Assembly (NCBI RefSeq): GCF_003697165.2
Contig: NZ_CP033092.2
Span: 1,798,001-1,862,000, forward strand
Length of the DNA stretch: 64,000 nucleotides
Reading direction: 5' to 3'
DNA from: Escherichia coli DSM 30083 = JCM 1649 = ATCC 11775
GTDB taxonomy: Bacteria > Pseudomonadota > Gammaproteobacteria > Enterobacterales > Enterobacteriaceae
This document shows positions 27,756-38,211 of the stretch, piece after piece; the first letter of the stretch is position 1; each line of letters starts with the position of its first letter. The notes under the pieces are model-generated. The model did no database searches, was not told the origin of the DNA, and saw only the letters and a list, made by a program, of their open reading frames with translations. The position numbers were made by a program, and so were the translations under genes.

Positions 27756-29789
27756 TTATTTCACCTGATGACCCGGTTTAGCACCGGCATCCGGGCTTAG
27801 CAGGAAGATATCTTTCCCACCAGGACCAGCAGCCATTACCATGCCTTCGGAGATACCGAAGCGCATTTTACGTGGTGCCAGGTTAGCCACCATAATGGTG
27901 TGACGACCAATTAGTGCTTGCGGATCCGGGTAAGCAGAACGAATGCCGGAGAAGACATTGCGTTTTTCACCGCCGAGATCCAGCGTCAGGCGCAGCAGTT
28001 TGTCAGAACCTTCAACAAACTCTGCGTTTTCAATCAGCGCCACGCGCAGGTCAACTTTGGCGAAGTCGTCAAAGGTGATGGTTTCCTGAATCGGGTCGTC
28101 AGCCAGTGGGCCAGTTACCGGTGCGGCTGTGGCTTTTACTTCCTCTTTGGATGCTTCCACCAGTGCTTCAACCTGTTTCATATCGATGCGGTTATACAGC
28201 GCCTTGAATGGATTCACTTTATGGCCCAACAGCGGTTGCTGGATACCATCCCAGGTCAGTTCTGTATTGAGGAATGCTTCTGCGCGCTCGGTCAGTTTCG
28301 GCAGTACCGGTTTCAGGTAAGTCATCAGCACGCGGAACAGGTTGATGCCCATTGAGCAAATCGCCTGCAGATCGGCATCGCGACCTTCCTGCTTCGCCAC
28401 CACCCACGGAGCCTGTTCATCGACATAGCGGTTAGCCAGGTCAGCCAGCGCCATGATTTCACGGATAGCTTTACCAAATTCGCGGCTTTCCCACGCTTCA
28501 CCAATCACTTCAGCGGCATCAGTGAAGGTTTTGTACAACTGCGGGTCAGCCAGCTCGCTTGCCAGCACACCGTCAAAACGCTTATTGATAAAGCCAGCGT
28601 TACGGGACGCCAGGTTAACCACTTTGTTCACGATATCGGCATTCACGCGCTGAACGAAATCTTCCAGGTTGAGATCGATATCATCAATGCGCGAAGACAG
28701 TTTGGCGGTGTAGTAGTAGCGCAGGCTGTCGGCGTCAAAATGATTCAGCCAGGTGCTGGCTTTAATAAAGGTGCCGCGAGACTTGGACATTTTCGCGCCG
28801 TTCACCGTCACATAGCCGTGAACAAACAGGTTGGTCGGCTTGCGGAAGTTGCTGCCTTCCAGCATGGCAGGCCAGAACAGGCTGTGGAAGTAAACGATAT
28901 CTTTACCGATGAAGTGATACAGCTCGGCAGTGGAATCTTTCTTCCAGTATTTATCGAAGCTTACGCTGTCGCCGCGCTTGTCACACAGATTCTTGAAAGA
29001 GCCCATATAGCCAATCGGTGCGTCCAGCCAGACATAGAAATATTTGCCCGGCGCGTTCGGAATTTCAAAACCGAAATAAGGCGCGTCGCGGGAGATATCC
29101 CACTGTTGCAGGCCAGATTCAAACCACTCCTGCATTTTATTTGCCACCTGCTCCTGCAACGCACCGCTGCGGGTCCATGCCTGCAGCATTTCGCTGAAAG
29201 AGGGCAGATCAAAGAAGAAGTGTTCAGAATCACGCATTACCGGGGTAGCACCAGAAACCACCGATTTCGGCTCGATCAGTTCAGTCGGGCTGTAGGTCGC
29301 GCCGCAGACTTCGCAGTTATCGCCGTATTGATCCGGGGATTTACATTTCGGGCAGGTGCCTTTTACAAAACGGTCCGGCAGGAACATGCCTTTTTCCGGA
29401 TCGTACAGCTGAGAGATGGTGCGGTTTTTAATAAAACCGTTTTCTTTCAGACGAGAGTAGATAAGTTCTGACAACTGGCGATTCTCTTCGCTGTGCGTCG
29501 AGTGATAGTTGTCATAGCTGATGTTAAAGCCTGCGAAATCAGTCTGATGTTCCTGACTCATTTCGCCAATCATCTGCTCCGGGGTGATACCAAGCTGCTG
29601 AGCTTTAAGCATGATCGGCGTGCCGTGGGCATCGTCGGCGCAGATGAAGTTGACCTCGTGGCCGCGCATTCGCTGGTAACGGACCCAGACATCAGCCTGG
29701 ATGTGCTCCAGCATATGGCCGAGGTGGATTGAGCCGTTAGCGTACGGCAGTGCGCACGTCACCAGAATTTTCTTCGCGACTTGAGTCAT
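27756..29789 (-). CDS. metG: Methionyl-tRNA synthetase
   Basis: Charges tRNA-Met with methionine; essential cytoplasmic enzyme. 677 residues from [19 protein letters not shown]; an in-frame ATG three codons upstream is less likely. Class I signatures HLGH (in [11 protein letters not shown]) and KMSKS (in [11 protein letters not shown]), a four-Cys zinc knuckle CPKC...CEVC around residues 146-162, and the C-terminal tRNA-binding dimerisation domain ([17 protein letters not shown]). Divergent from mrp with 131 bp between starts. Confidence 0.98.
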
Positions 29790-29920
29790 AGTAGGCATTA
29801 CTTCTTAATAGTGAAAAGGGCTTAGATAGTACCAAATGGGAAAATGTTAAGTAAGTACTTCTCTATATTCTTCAGGTAAACTATCAGCTGATGGTTTATC
29901 TATACAAAAAAGGAGTCGGG

Positions 29921-31030
29921 ATGAACGAACAATCCCAGGCCAAATCACCAGAAGCCTTGCGCGCAATGGTCGCCGGGACACTGGCCAATTTTCAGCACCC
30001 AACCCTGAAGCATAACCTCACAACGCTGAAAGCGTTGCACCATGTCGCCTGGATGGACGACACGCTGCATGTGGAACTGGTTATGCCATTCGTCTGGCAT
30101 AGCGCGTTCGAAGAGTTAAAAGAGCAATGTAGCGCCGAACTGCTGCGCATCACCGGAGCGAAAGCTATCGACTGGAAACTGTCGCATAACATAGCCACTC
30201 TGAAACGCGTGAAGAATCAGCCGGGAATTAACGGCGTGAAGAACATTATCGCGGTCAGTTCCGGTAAAGGTGGCGTGGGTAAATCCTCCACGGCGGTAAA
30301 CCTGGCGTTGGCACTGGCGGCGGAAGGGGCGAAAGTCGGCATTCTGGACGCCGATATCTACGGCCCATCAATCCCTACCATGCTGGGCGCAGAAAATCAG
30401 CGTCCAACTTCGCCGGACGGTACCCATATGGCACCGATTATGTCTCATGGCCTGGCAACTAATTCAATTGGTTATCTGGTGACAGACGACAATGCGATGG
30501 TGTGGCGTGGCCCAATGGCGAGCAAGGCGTTAATGCAAATGTTGCAGGAAACCTTGTGGCCGGATCTCGACTATCTGGTGCTTGATATGCCGCCAGGTAC
30601 CGGTGACATTCAATTGACATTGGCACAAAACATTCCAGTAACCGGTGCAGTCGTGGTCACCACCCCGCAGGACATCGCGTTGATCGATGCGAAAAAAGGC
30701 ATTGTGATGTTCGAGAAAGTCGAGGTTCCGGTGCTCGGTATTGTCGAGAACATGAGTGTGCATATTTGCAGTAACTGTGGTCACCATGAACCGATTTTCG
30801 GTACCGGTGGTGCAGAGAAACTGGCCGAGAAATACCACACGCAGCTGCTGGGGCAGATGCCGTTACACATCTCCTTACGTGAGGATCTCGATAAAGGCAC
30901 GCCAACGGTTATCAGCCGTCCTGAGAGCGAATTTACCGCTATCTACCGCCAGCTGGCTGACCGCGTTGCAGCTCAGCTCTACTGGCAGGGTGAAGTCATT
31001 CCAGGCGAGATTTCCTTCCGCGCGGTCTAA
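29921..31030 (+). CDS. mrp: Iron-sulfur carrier P-loop ATPase Mrp/ApbC
   Basis: 369 residues from MNEQSQAKSPEALR, with AAAAGGAGTC before the ATG; an upstream in-frame ATG lies before this ribosome binding site. Domains: an N-terminal MIP18/DUF59 segment (1-95), then a ParA/MinD-type ATPase with deviant Walker A GKGGVGKSS and switch motif DMPPGTGD. The CxxC that holds the bridging Fe-S cluster is CSNC in VHICSNCGHHE. The family delivers Fe-S clusters to apo-proteins. A terminator follows. Confidence 0.97.
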   Translation: MNEQSQAKSPEALRAMVAGTLANFQHPTLKHNLTTLKALHHVAWMDDTLHVELVMPFVWHSAFEELKEQCSAELLRITGAKAIDWKLSHNIATLKRVKNQPGINGVKNIIAVSSGKGGVGKSSTAVNLALALAAEGAKVGILDADIYGPSIPTMLGAENQRPTSPDGTHMAPIMSHGLATNSIGYLVTDDNAMVWRGPMASKALMQMLQETLWPDLDYLVLDMPPGTGDIQLTLAQNIPVTGAVVVTTPQDIALIDAKKGIVMFEKVEVPVLGIVENMSVHICSNCGHHEPIFGTGGAEKLAEKYHTQLLGQMPLHISLREDLDKGTPTVISRPESEFTAIYRQLADRVAAQLYWQGEVIPGEISFRAV

Positions 31031-31058
31031 CGCGTATTAACCATTCTGATTATTCTTC

Positions 31059-31100
31059 ATACACCGCAGAGATGTTACATTGATGCGGTGTATTTGTTTT
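31059..31100 (+). terminator. mrp terminator
   Basis: 10-bp stem ATACACCGCA / TGCGGTGTAT followed by TTGTTTTTG. Confidence 0.85.
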
Positions 31101-31292
31101 TGCCGCATTAATGAACACTTATTTAATGCTGCGAATATTCTGCGGACCTTCGTCCGAAACTCTACAAAGTCGATTGATCGTACCGGCGATGCTTCATTAT
31201 CATCCTTCGTGGCTGTGTAGTGGATGTACAGCTATAGTTTGTTATGCACTCATTCTTTCCAGGCATAACCTTTACTACAGGGATAACGTTCA

Positions 31293-31574
31293 ATGAATAA
31301 GTACTGGCTGTCAGGAATTATTTTTCTTGCCTATGGATTGGCTTCTCCCGCGTTCTCTTCAGAAACTGCTACATTAACGATTAATGGTAGGATCAGTCCC
31401 CCAACATGCAGTATGGCTATGGTTAATGGTCAACCTCAACAGCATTGTGGTCAGTTAACGTATAATGTTGATACCCGTCATCAGGTTTCTTCGCCAGTTA
31501 AAGGTGTAACGACGGAAGTGATTGCTGCAGATAGCGATAGCAAACGTCGAATCGTGTTAAATCGCTACGATTAA
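31293..31574 (+). CDS. yehE: Small secreted protein YehE (DUF2574)
   Basis: 93 residues with a signal peptide (cleavage after AFS near residue 22: SPAFSSETATL). The mature part has two cysteines (PPTCSMAM and QQHCGQL), probably a disulfide, and resembles the first strands of a pilin (TATLTINGRISPPTC). Function unknown. It lies upstream of the yehDCBA fimbrial genes but is separated from them by a strong terminator, so it is probably its own transcript. Confidence 0.9.
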   Translation: MNKYWLSGIIFLAYGLASPAFSSETATLTINGRISPPTCSMAMVNGQPQQHCGQLTYNVDTRHQVSSPVKGVTTEVIAADSDSKRRIVLNRYD

Positions 31575-31603
31575 TTTGCCACCCTGGTTTTAATCGGATT
31601 TAG

Positions 31604-31646
31604 AAAGCTTAAATCATTTACATGAATGATTTAAGCTTTTTTATTG
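31604..31646 (+). terminator. yehE terminator
   Basis: Perfect 15-bp stem, AAAGCTTAAATCATT / AATGATTTAAGCTTT with a 6-nt loop, followed by TTTATTG. The 230 bp from here to yehD are AT-rich and probably hold the H-NS-type silenced fimbrial promoter (inferred from composition only). Confidence 0.85.
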
Positions 31647-31867
31647 ATATTAATAATACCATTTATAGAAATCCACATTAATTAATAGATTTGATAAATA
31701 TTTAATGTGCTTAAGTATTTGTTGTGTTTATATTGCAATAGTTAATTTGCTTTAAATCAATAAAACAATGTGTTTACATTGCGGCAACTTTTTTTGGTGT
31801 GAGAAATTTGTTTCCAAGAGATACAGACTCTTAACAACCAAAAATAGATTTTATTAAGGAGCATATT

Positions 31868-32410
31868 ATGAAACGTTCAATTATTGCTGCCGCTGTTTTT
31901 TCTTCTTTTTTTATGAGCGCTGGGGTATTTGCCGCAGACGTTGATACCGGAACATTAACCATTAAAGGGAATATTGCAGAATCTCCGTGTAAATTCGAAG
32001 CAGGTGGCGATTCATTAAGTATTAATATGCCAACTGTACCAACTACGGTCTTTGAAGGTAAAGCTAAATACTCGACCTATGATGGTGCAGTCGGTGTAAC
32101 CAGCAGCATGTTAAAAATTAGCTGTCCGAAAGAAGTTGCTGGTGTAAAACTCTCGTTGATTACCAACGATAAAATAACCGGAAACGATAAGGCGATAGCC
32201 AGTAGCAACGATACCGTGGGTTATTATCTCTATTTAGGTGATAACAGCGATGTCCTGGATGTTTCTGCACCTTTCAACATCGAGAGTTATAAAACAGCGG
32301 ACGGTCAATATGCCATTCCGTTTAAAGCAAAATACCTGAAACTGACAGATAACTCAGTGAATTCAGGTGATGTGTTATCTTCCCTGATTATGCGTGTGGC
32401 GCAGGATTAA
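31868..32410 (+). CDS. yehD: Fimbrial major subunit YehD
   Basis: 180 residues, chaperone-usher pilin. Signal peptide 1-22 (ends VFAA before DVDTG). A pilin-type start, GTLTIKGNIAESPCKF, has the first disulfide cysteine; the second is in LKISCPKEV. The C-terminal strand is SSLIMRVAQD. TAAGGAGCATATT is a strong ribosome binding site. First gene of yehDCBA, a fimbrial locus that is usually cryptic under laboratory conditions in K-12. Confidence 0.94.
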   Translation: MKRSIIAAAVFSSFFMSAGVFAADVDTGTLTIKGNIAESPCKFEAGGDSLSINMPTVPTTVFEGKAKYSTYDGAVGVTSSMLKISCPKEVAGVKLSLITNDKITGNDKAIASSNDTVGYYLYLGDNSDVLDVSAPFNIESYKTADGQYAIPFKAKYLKLTDNSVNSGDVLSSLIMRVAQD

Positions 32411-32490
32411 TAAATAAAATTGCAAGATTCTTCAGGTAATTAACATGGCCGCTATCTCCATGGCGGCCTTTTAATTTAAGAGGCATTAAG

Positions 32491-33165
32491 ATGAAAGGAT
32501 TATTAGCTTTACTCATTTCTTCTATGGTCCTTCCTGCACATGCCGGTATTGTTATCTACGGGACGCGTATTATTTACCCGGCAGAGCACAAAGAAGTGAT
32601 GGTGCAGTTGATGAACCAGGGAAACCGTTCTTCGCTGATGCAGGCGTGGATTGATGATGGCGATACGTCATTACCACCAGAAAAAATTCAGGTTCCTTTC
32701 ATGTTAACGCCACCAGTGGCAAAAATAGGGGCAAATTCCGGGCAGCAAGTAAAAATTAAAATTATGCCGAATAAACTCCCCACTAATAAAGAGAGTATTT
32801 TTTATCTGAATGTTCTGGATATTCCACCAAATAGTCCAGAACAAGAAGGTAAGAATGCACTGAAGTTTGCGATGCAAAACAGAATTAAGTTGTTTTACCG
32901 GCCAGCGGGTATTGCTCCGGTAAATAAAGTGACCTTTAAAAAGTTACTGGTAAATCGCAGTGGCAATGGATTGGTGATAAAAAATGACTCAGCTAATTGG
33001 GTGACGATTTCGGATGTCAAAGCTAATAATGTCAAAGTCAATTATGAAACTATTATGATTGCCCCCTTAGAAAGTCAGAGTGTTAATGTCAAAAGTAATA
33101 ATGCAAATAACTGGCATCTGACCATTATCGATGACCATGGCAATTATATTAGTGACAAAATTTAA
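32491..33165 (+). CDS. yehC: Periplasmic fimbrial chaperone YehC
   Basis: 224 residues, PapD-like. Signal peptide 1-18 (ends PAHA before GIVIYGTRIIYP). The two immunoglobulin-like domains are recognisable, with the chaperone G1-strand and hinge region MQNRIKLFYRPAG around 128-140 and the surface Arg/Lys anchors in RIIYPAEHKEV. It donates a strand to YehD pilins. A longer annotated start exists in K-12 (about 15 codons upstream), but the ATG here has AGAGGCATTAAG before it and begins the signal peptide. Confidence 0.93.
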   Translation: MKGLLALLISSMVLPAHAGIVIYGTRIIYPAEHKEVMVQLMNQGNRSSLMQAWIDDGDTSLPPEKIQVPFMLTPPVAKIGANSGQQVKIKIMPNKLPTNKESIFYLNVLDIPPNSPEQEGKNALKFAMQNRIKLFYRPAGIAPVNKVTFKKLLVNRSGNGLVIKNDSANWVTISDVKANNVKVNYETIMIAPLESQSVNVKSNNANNWHLTIIDDHGNYISDKI

Positions 33166-33180
33166 TTGCAGGAGCTGCCT

Positions 33181-35661
33181 ATGTTGAGAATGCCCCCACT
33201 TGCATCAGCAATCGTAGCGTTATTGATCGGCATTGAAGCTTATGCAGCTGAAGAAACCTTTGATACCCATTTCATGATAGGTGGAATGAAAGACCAGCAG
33301 GTTTCAAATATTCGTCTTGAAGATAATCAGCCCTTGCCGGGGCAGTATGACATCGATATTTATGTCAATAAGCAATGGCGTGGGAAATATGAGATCATTG
33401 TTAAAGACAACCCGCAAGAAACATGTTTATCAAGGGAAATGATCAAGCGGTTAGGCATTAATACCGATAGCTTTGCCAGCGGTAAGCAATGTTTAACATT
33501 TAAGCAACTTATTCAGGGCGGGAGCTATACCTGGGATATCGGAGTTTTTCGTCTCGATTTCAGTGTCCCGCAGGCCTGGGTGGAAGAACTGGAAAGTGGC
33601 TATGTACCACCTGAAAACTGGGAGCGGGGTATTAATGCGTTTTATACCTCTTATTATATGAGTCAGTATTACAGCGATTATAAAGCGTCCGGTAATAGCA
33701 AGAGTACATATGTACGTTTTAACAGCGGGTTAAATTTATTGGGGTGGCAACTGCATTCTGATGCCAGTTTCAGTAAAACAAATAACAATCCAGGGGTGTG
33801 GAAAAGCAATACCCTGTATCTGGAACGTGGATTTGCCCAACTTCTCGGCACGCTTCGTGTGGGTGATATGTACACATCAAGCGATATTTTTGATTCTGTT
33901 CGCTTCAGCGGTGTGCGGTTGTTTCGTGATATGCAGATGTTGCCTAACTCGAAACAAAATTTTACGCCACGGGTGCAGGGGATTGCTCAGAGTAACGCGC
34001 TGGTAACTATTGAACAGAATGGTTTTGTGGTTTATCAGAAAGAGGTTCCTCCTGGCCCGTTTGCGATTACAGATTTGCAGTTGGCCGGTGGTGGAGCGGA
34101 TCTTGATGTCAGCGTGAAAGAGGCGGACGGTTCGGTAACCACCTATCTGGTGCCTTATGCAGCGGTACCAAATATGCTGCAACCCGGCGTGTCGAAATAT
34201 GATTTTGCGGCGGGTCGTAGCCATATTGAAGGGGCGAGCAAACAAAGTGATTTTGTCCAGGTGGGTCATCAGTATGGTTTTAATAACTTATTAACGCTGT
34301 ATGGTGGCTCGATGGTCGCGAATAATTATTACGCGTTCACTTTGGGGACTGGCTGGAATACACGCATTGGTGCCATTTCCGTCGATGCCACGAAGTCGCA
34401 TAGTAAACAAGACAACGGCGATGTGTTTGACGGGCAAAGTTATCAAATTGCCTACAACAAATTTGTGAGCCAAACGTCGACACGTTTTGGTCTGGCGGCC
34501 TGGCGTTATTCGTCGCGTGATTATCGGACATTTAATGATCACGTATGGGCAAACAATAAAGATAATTATCGCCGTGATGAAAACGATATCTATGACATTG
34601 CCGATTATTACCAGAACGATTTTGGCCGTAAAAATAGCTTCTCTGCCAATATGAGTCAGTCATTGCCAGAAGGCTGGGGTTCTGTGTCCTTAAGTACGTT
34701 ATGGCGAGATTACTGGGGGCGTAGCGGCAGCAGTAAGGATTATCAGTTGAGTTATTCCAACAACCTGCGAAGGATAAGCTATACCCTCGCGGCAAGCCAT
34801 GCTTATGACGAGAATCATCATGAAGAGAAACGTTTTAATATTTTTATATCGATTCCCTTTGATTGGGGTGATGACGTTACGACGCCTCGTCGGCAAATAT
34901 ATATGTCTAACTCAACGACGTTTGATGATCAGGGGGTTGCCTCAAATAATACGGGATTATCAGGAACCGTTGGAAGCCGGGATCAGTTTAACTATGGGGT
35001 CAACCTGAGTTATCAGTATCAGGGAAATGAAACGACAGCTGGGGCGAATTTAACCTGGAACGCGCCGGTTGCGACAGTGAATGGCAGTTATAGTCAGTCG
35101 AGTGCTTATCGACAGGCTGGAGCCAGTGTTTCAGGGGGCATTGTCGCTTGGTCGGGTGGCGTTAATCTGGCAAACCGTCTTTCTGAAACGTTTGCTGTGA
35201 TGAATGCGCCAGGAATTAAAGATGCTTATGTCAATGGGCAAAAATATCGCACAACAAACCGTAATGGAGTGGTGGTATACGACGGAATGACACCTTATCG
35301 GGAAAATTACCTGATGTTGGATGTGTCACAAAGCGATAGCGAAGCAGAATTACGTGGCAACCGGAAAATTGCCGCCCCTTATCGCGGCGCGGTTGTACTG
35401 GTTAATTTTGATACCGATCAGCGCAAGCCATGGTTTATAAAAGCGTTAAGAGCGGATGGGCAACCATTAACGTTTGGTTATGAAGTCAATGATATCCATG
35501 GTCATAATATTGGTGTTGTCGGCCAGGGAAGCCAGTTATTTATTCGCACCAATGAAGTACCGCCATCGGTTAATGTGGCAATTGATAAGCAACAAGGGCT
35601 TTCATGCACAATCACCTTCGGTAAAGAGATTGATGAAAGTAGAAATTATATTTGCCAGTAA
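33181..35661 (+). CDS. yehB: Outer-membrane fimbrial usher YehB
   Basis: 826 residues from MLRMPPLASAIVALL, with GCAGGAGCTGCC upstream; the frame continues 5 codons earlier without support. Signal peptide to about residue 24 (YAAEETFDTHFM), PapC N-domain with LPGQYDIDIYVN, the usher signature near 270 (TLRVGDMYTSSDIFDSVRF), a 24-strand barrel with plug, and the PapC C-terminal domain ending in two cysteines (LSCTITF, YICQ). It assembles and exports YehD fibres. It follows yehC by 15 bp. Confidence 0.95.
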   Translation: MLRMPPLASAIVALLIGIEAYAAEETFDTHFMIGGMKDQQVSNIRLEDNQPLPGQYDIDIYVNKQWRGKYEIIVKDNPQETCLSREMIKRLGINTDSFASGKQCLTFKQLIQGGSYTWDIGVFRLDFSVPQAWVEELESGYVPPENWERGINAFYTSYYMSQYYSDYKASGNSKSTYVRFNSGLNLLGWQLHSDASFSKTNNNPGVWKSNTLYLERGFAQLLGTLRVGDMYTSSDIFDSVRFSGVRLFRDMQMLPNSKQNFTPRVQGIAQSNALVTIEQNGFVVYQKEVPPGPFAITDLQLAGGGADLDVSVKEADGSVTTYLVPYAAVPNMLQPGVSKYDFAAGRSHIEGASKQSDFVQVGHQYGFNNLLTLYGGSMVANNYYAFTLGTGWNTRIGAISVDATKSHSKQDNGDVFDGQSYQIAYNKFVSQTSTRFGLAAWRYSSRDYRTFNDHVWANNKDNYRRDENDIYDIADYYQNDFGRKNSFSANMSQSLPEGWGSVSLSTLWRDYWGRSGSSKDYQLSYSNNLRRISYTLAASHAYDENHHEEKRFNIFISIPFDWGDDVTTPRRQIYMSNSTTFDDQGVASNNTGLSGTVGSRDQFNYGVNLSYQYQGNETTAGANLTWNAPVATVNGSYSQSSAYRQAGASVSGGIVAWSGGVNLANRLSETFAVMNAPGIKDAYVNGQKYRTTNRNGVVVYDGMTPYRENYLMLDVSQSDSEAELRGNRKIAAPYRGAVVLVNFDTDQRKPWFIKALRADGQPLTFGYEVNDIHGHNIGVVGQGSQLFIRTNEVPPSVNVAIDKQQGLSCTITFGKEIDESRNYICQ

Positions 35662-35676
35662 TAGTCAGGTGGTTCT

Positions 35677-36711
35677 ATGGAAATTCGCATAATGCTATTT
35701 ATAGTAATAATGATGGTTATGCCTGTGAGCTATGCGGCATGTTATAGTGAGTTATCTGTTCAGCACAATTTGGTTGTTCAGGGGGATTTTGCACTTACTC
35801 AAACACAAATGGCGACATATGAGCATAATTTTAATGATTCGTCATGCGTGAGTACAAATACTATCACACCTATGAGCCCGTCGGATATTATTGTTGGACT
35901 TTATAACGATACCATTAAATTAAATTTACATTTTGAATGGACCAATAAAAACAACATTACGTTGTCAAATAATCAGACCAGTTTCACCAGTGGTTATTCG
36001 GTGACGGTGACACCTGCGGCCAGTAATGCAAAAGTGAATGTTTCTGCGGGGGGCGGTGGTTCAGTGATGATTAATGGAGTTGCGACATTATCCAGTGCTT
36101 CATCATCGACACGCGGGAGTGCCGCAGTACAATTTCTACTGTGTTTATTAGGTGGTAAGTCATGGGATGCATGTGTAAATAGCTACAGAAATGCATTGGC
36201 ACAAAATGCAGGTGTCTATTCCTTTAATCTGACATTGTCATACAACCCGATAACCACAACCTGCAAACCGGACGATTTATTAATTACGTTAGAGAGTATT
36301 CCCGTTTCACAATTACCAGCCACAGGTAACAAAACAACAATAAATAGTAAAAAAGGGGATATTATTCTGCGTTGTAAAAATTTATTAGGTCAACAAAATC
36401 AAACATCACGGAAAATGCAGGTGTATTTATCAAGTTCTGACTTGTTAACCAACAGCAACACGATCCTGAAAGGTGCGGAAGATAATGGCGTAGGATTTAT
36501 TCTTGAAAGTAATGGTACGCCAGTCACACTTTTAAATATCACTAACAGCAGTAAAGGATATACAAATTTAAAAGAAATTGCGGCAAAGTCAAAACTTACA
36601 GATACAACGGTTTCAATTCCGATAACGGCCAGTTACTACGTCTACGATACAAACAAAGTTAAATCTGGCGCACTGGAGGCAACCGCATTAATCAACGTGA
36701 AATACGACTAA
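35677..36711 (+). CDS. yehA: Fimbrial tip adhesin YehA
   Basis: 344 residues. Signal peptide (MPVSYAACYSEL, cleavage near residue 20), an N-terminal receptor-binding domain rich in Ser/Thr/Asn with a glycine run (SAGGGGSVMING), and a C-terminal pilin-like domain (DTTVSIPITASYYVYD...ALINVKYD). Last gene of yehDCBA; its base composition is AT-rich like the rest of the operon, a sign of acquisition separate from the flanking housekeeping genes. Receptor unknown. Confidence 0.9.
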   Translation: MEIRIMLFIVIMMVMPVSYAACYSELSVQHNLVVQGDFALTQTQMATYEHNFNDSSCVSTNTITPMSPSDIIVGLYNDTIKLNLHFEWTNKNNITLSNNQTSFTSGYSVTVTPAASNAKVNVSAGGGGSVMINGVATLSSASSSTRGSAAVQFLLCLLGGKSWDACVNSYRNALAQNAGVYSFNLTLSYNPITTTCKPDDLLITLESIPVSQLPATGNKTTINSKKGDIILRCKNLLGQQNQTSRKMQVYLSSSDLLTNSNTILKGAEDNGVGFILESNGTPVTLLNITNSSKGYTNLKEIAAKSKLTDTTVSIPITASYYVYDTNKVKSGALEATALINVKYD

Positions 36712-36766
36712 TAACAAGCAAGACGAGCAAGTGGCTAATAATAAAAATATTAAGGTGTCTGCATTC

Positions 36767-36794
36767 CCCCCTCTCTCCGAGGGGGCTTTTTTTT
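36767..36794 (+). terminator. yehA terminator
   Basis: GC-rich stem CCCCCTC / GAGGGGG followed by eight T residues (CTTTTTTTT); the T-run ends at the rcnB stop codon on the other strand. Confidence 0.9.
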
Positions 36795-37131
36795 AGCGAT
36801 GATAAAAAATCTCACCGTCGTAGGCTTTAATGATTTTACCGTCGGTGTCGCTGATCAACACGTACGCGCCACCCATATAGGTCCAGTGCGTCCCGGCATC
36901 AGGCGCGGGCAGGTTACGTAACTGCCACTGCTTAATGTTGTACTCATCGGTGCGGTACATCTCTGGGACGGTGTCACCTGGTTTGAAATGCTTAAAGTCA
37001 GCAATGAAACTGCTTAACTCATACTTAGAAATTCCCGAGGTATTGGTCGAACCCGCGGTGGCTGGTGCGGCCCAGGCGGCACTGGTAACCAGCAAAAGCG
37101 CACCCAGCAACATCTTATTTTTAATGGTCAT
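36793..37131 (-). CDS. rcnB: Periplasmic Ni/Co homeostasis protein RcnB
   Basis: 112 residues from MTIKNKMLLGALLLVTSAAW; the frame is open 60 codons upstream but this ATG starts the signal peptide (cleavage after AWA near 21) and is preceded by GGAGAG. The mature region is an RcnB-type domain (YRTDEYNIKQWQLRNLPAP). It modulates nickel/cobalt export with RcnA in K-12. It lies downstream of rcnA on the same strand. Confidence 0.94.
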   Translation of the reverse strand: MTIKNKMLLGALLLVTSAAWAAPATAGSTNTSGISKYELSSFIADFKHFKPGDTVPEMYRTDEYNIKQWQLRNLPAPDAGTHWTYMGGAYVLISDTDGKIIKAYDGEIFYHR

Positions 37132-37349
37132 AAACTCTCCACTTTGGGGATCTGTAATATCAGTCGCATATCTTTCCTGCCATACAATATAACTGACAAG
37201 CGATATTTTGTTAGTGATCCCATGATTTCGTAAAAAGTGTAAATGAAAGGATGCCCTAAAAGCATCCTTAGCGAGCAGAGAGTCAGCGGAAATAGCTGAT
37301 TTAAGAATCATCCTGGGCTGAAGATAACATGCAAGCCTAAAGGATTGAG

Positions 37350-38174
37350 TTATCGCATTATGCCCATGAAGCCATGTACGCCCATATACACACCAACTAA
37401 GCCAATCAACAGACTGGAAAAATAGGGAGCGCGTTTAGCGAGAGTGTTAAATCCGCTCCAGCGTTTTGCGACCTGCTGAACGCTGATTGCTGCGCCAACG
37501 CCTACGGTGACAAGCGTTAACGCCAGGCCGAGGCTGAAACTGACGACCAGTGTTGCGCCCAGTGTCAGGGCTTTCAACTGAATGCAAATCAACAGCACGG
37601 TAATTGCTGCCGGGCAGGGGATAAGGCCACCGGTTAAGCCAAATAGCAAAATTTGCCAGTTGGTGACCTCTCTACCATCAAAGCGTCGTTTAATGTCATT
37701 GGCATGGGCTCGTGCATGGGCATCCTGATACTCGCCATGTTCGTGATGGTGATGATGTCCATGGTCGTGGTGATCTTCGTGATCGTGGTGATGATGCTCA
37801 TGATCATGCTCGTGCATATTCTCCAGCCAGTTGCGTTCGCCGCGCCAGGTACGCCAGAACATCCAGAACGCGGTGCTAATAATGATCACTGCGGAAATCA
37901 ACTGGAGCCACGGTTCTGCTGATTGAGCAGTAAAGCGTTTGCTGATCACCATCCCGCCAAAGGCAATTAACCAGACCACTGCGGTATGCGAAATAGTTGC
38001 TGCCAGTCCGAGCATCACCGCCTGTTTAATGGTGCCTTTGATGGCGATGATAAACGCCGCCATCATCGTTTTTGAGTGCCCCGGTTCCAGGCCATGAAGC
38101 GCACCAAGTAAGATGGCGCTGGGGATGAAGAACCAGGCGTTTCCTTGCTGAAGAAGTGTTGTAAATTCGGTCAT
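37350..38174 (-). CDS. rcnA: Nickel/cobalt efflux pump RcnA
   Basis: 274 residues, inner-membrane NicO family. Helices near 17-35, 50-75 and 85-105, then a cytoplasmic or periplasmic loop of about 35 residues dominated by His, Asp and Glu (HEHDHEHHHHDHED and following, residues 120-148), then three more helices. The histidine loop is the metal-binding hallmark of RcnA. Divergent from rcnR; both are controlled by the operators at 38212-38246. Confidence 0.96.
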   Translation of the reverse strand: MTEFTTLLQQGNAWFFIPSAILLGALHGLEPGHSKTMMAAFIIAIKGTIKQAVMLGLAATISHTAVVWLIAFGGMVISKRFTAQSAEPWLQLISAVIIISTAFWMFWRTWRGERNWLENMHEHDHEHHHHDHEDHHDHGHHHHHEHGEYQDAHARAHANDIKRRFDGREVTNWQILLFGLTGGLIPCPAAITVLLICIQLKALTLGATLVVSFSLGLALTLVTVGVGAAISVQQVAKRWSGFNTLAKRAPYFSSLLIGLVGVYMGVHGFMGIMR

Positions 38175-38211
38175 GATAATAATTCTTAGTATTAATTCGG
38201 CAATCTGATTC

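Noticed and set aside
28740..29471. Plus-strand open frame of 243 codons
   Set aside because: Antisense shadow of metG without family resemblance or start signals.
31111..31296. 61-codon plus-strand frame between mrp and yehE
   Set aside because: No ribosome site, ends inside the yehE start, and looks like chance in the yehE leader.
37740..37800. Low-complexity CAT/GTG run resembling a tandem repeat
   Set aside because: It is the codon run for the histidine-rich loop of RcnA, not an independent repeat.
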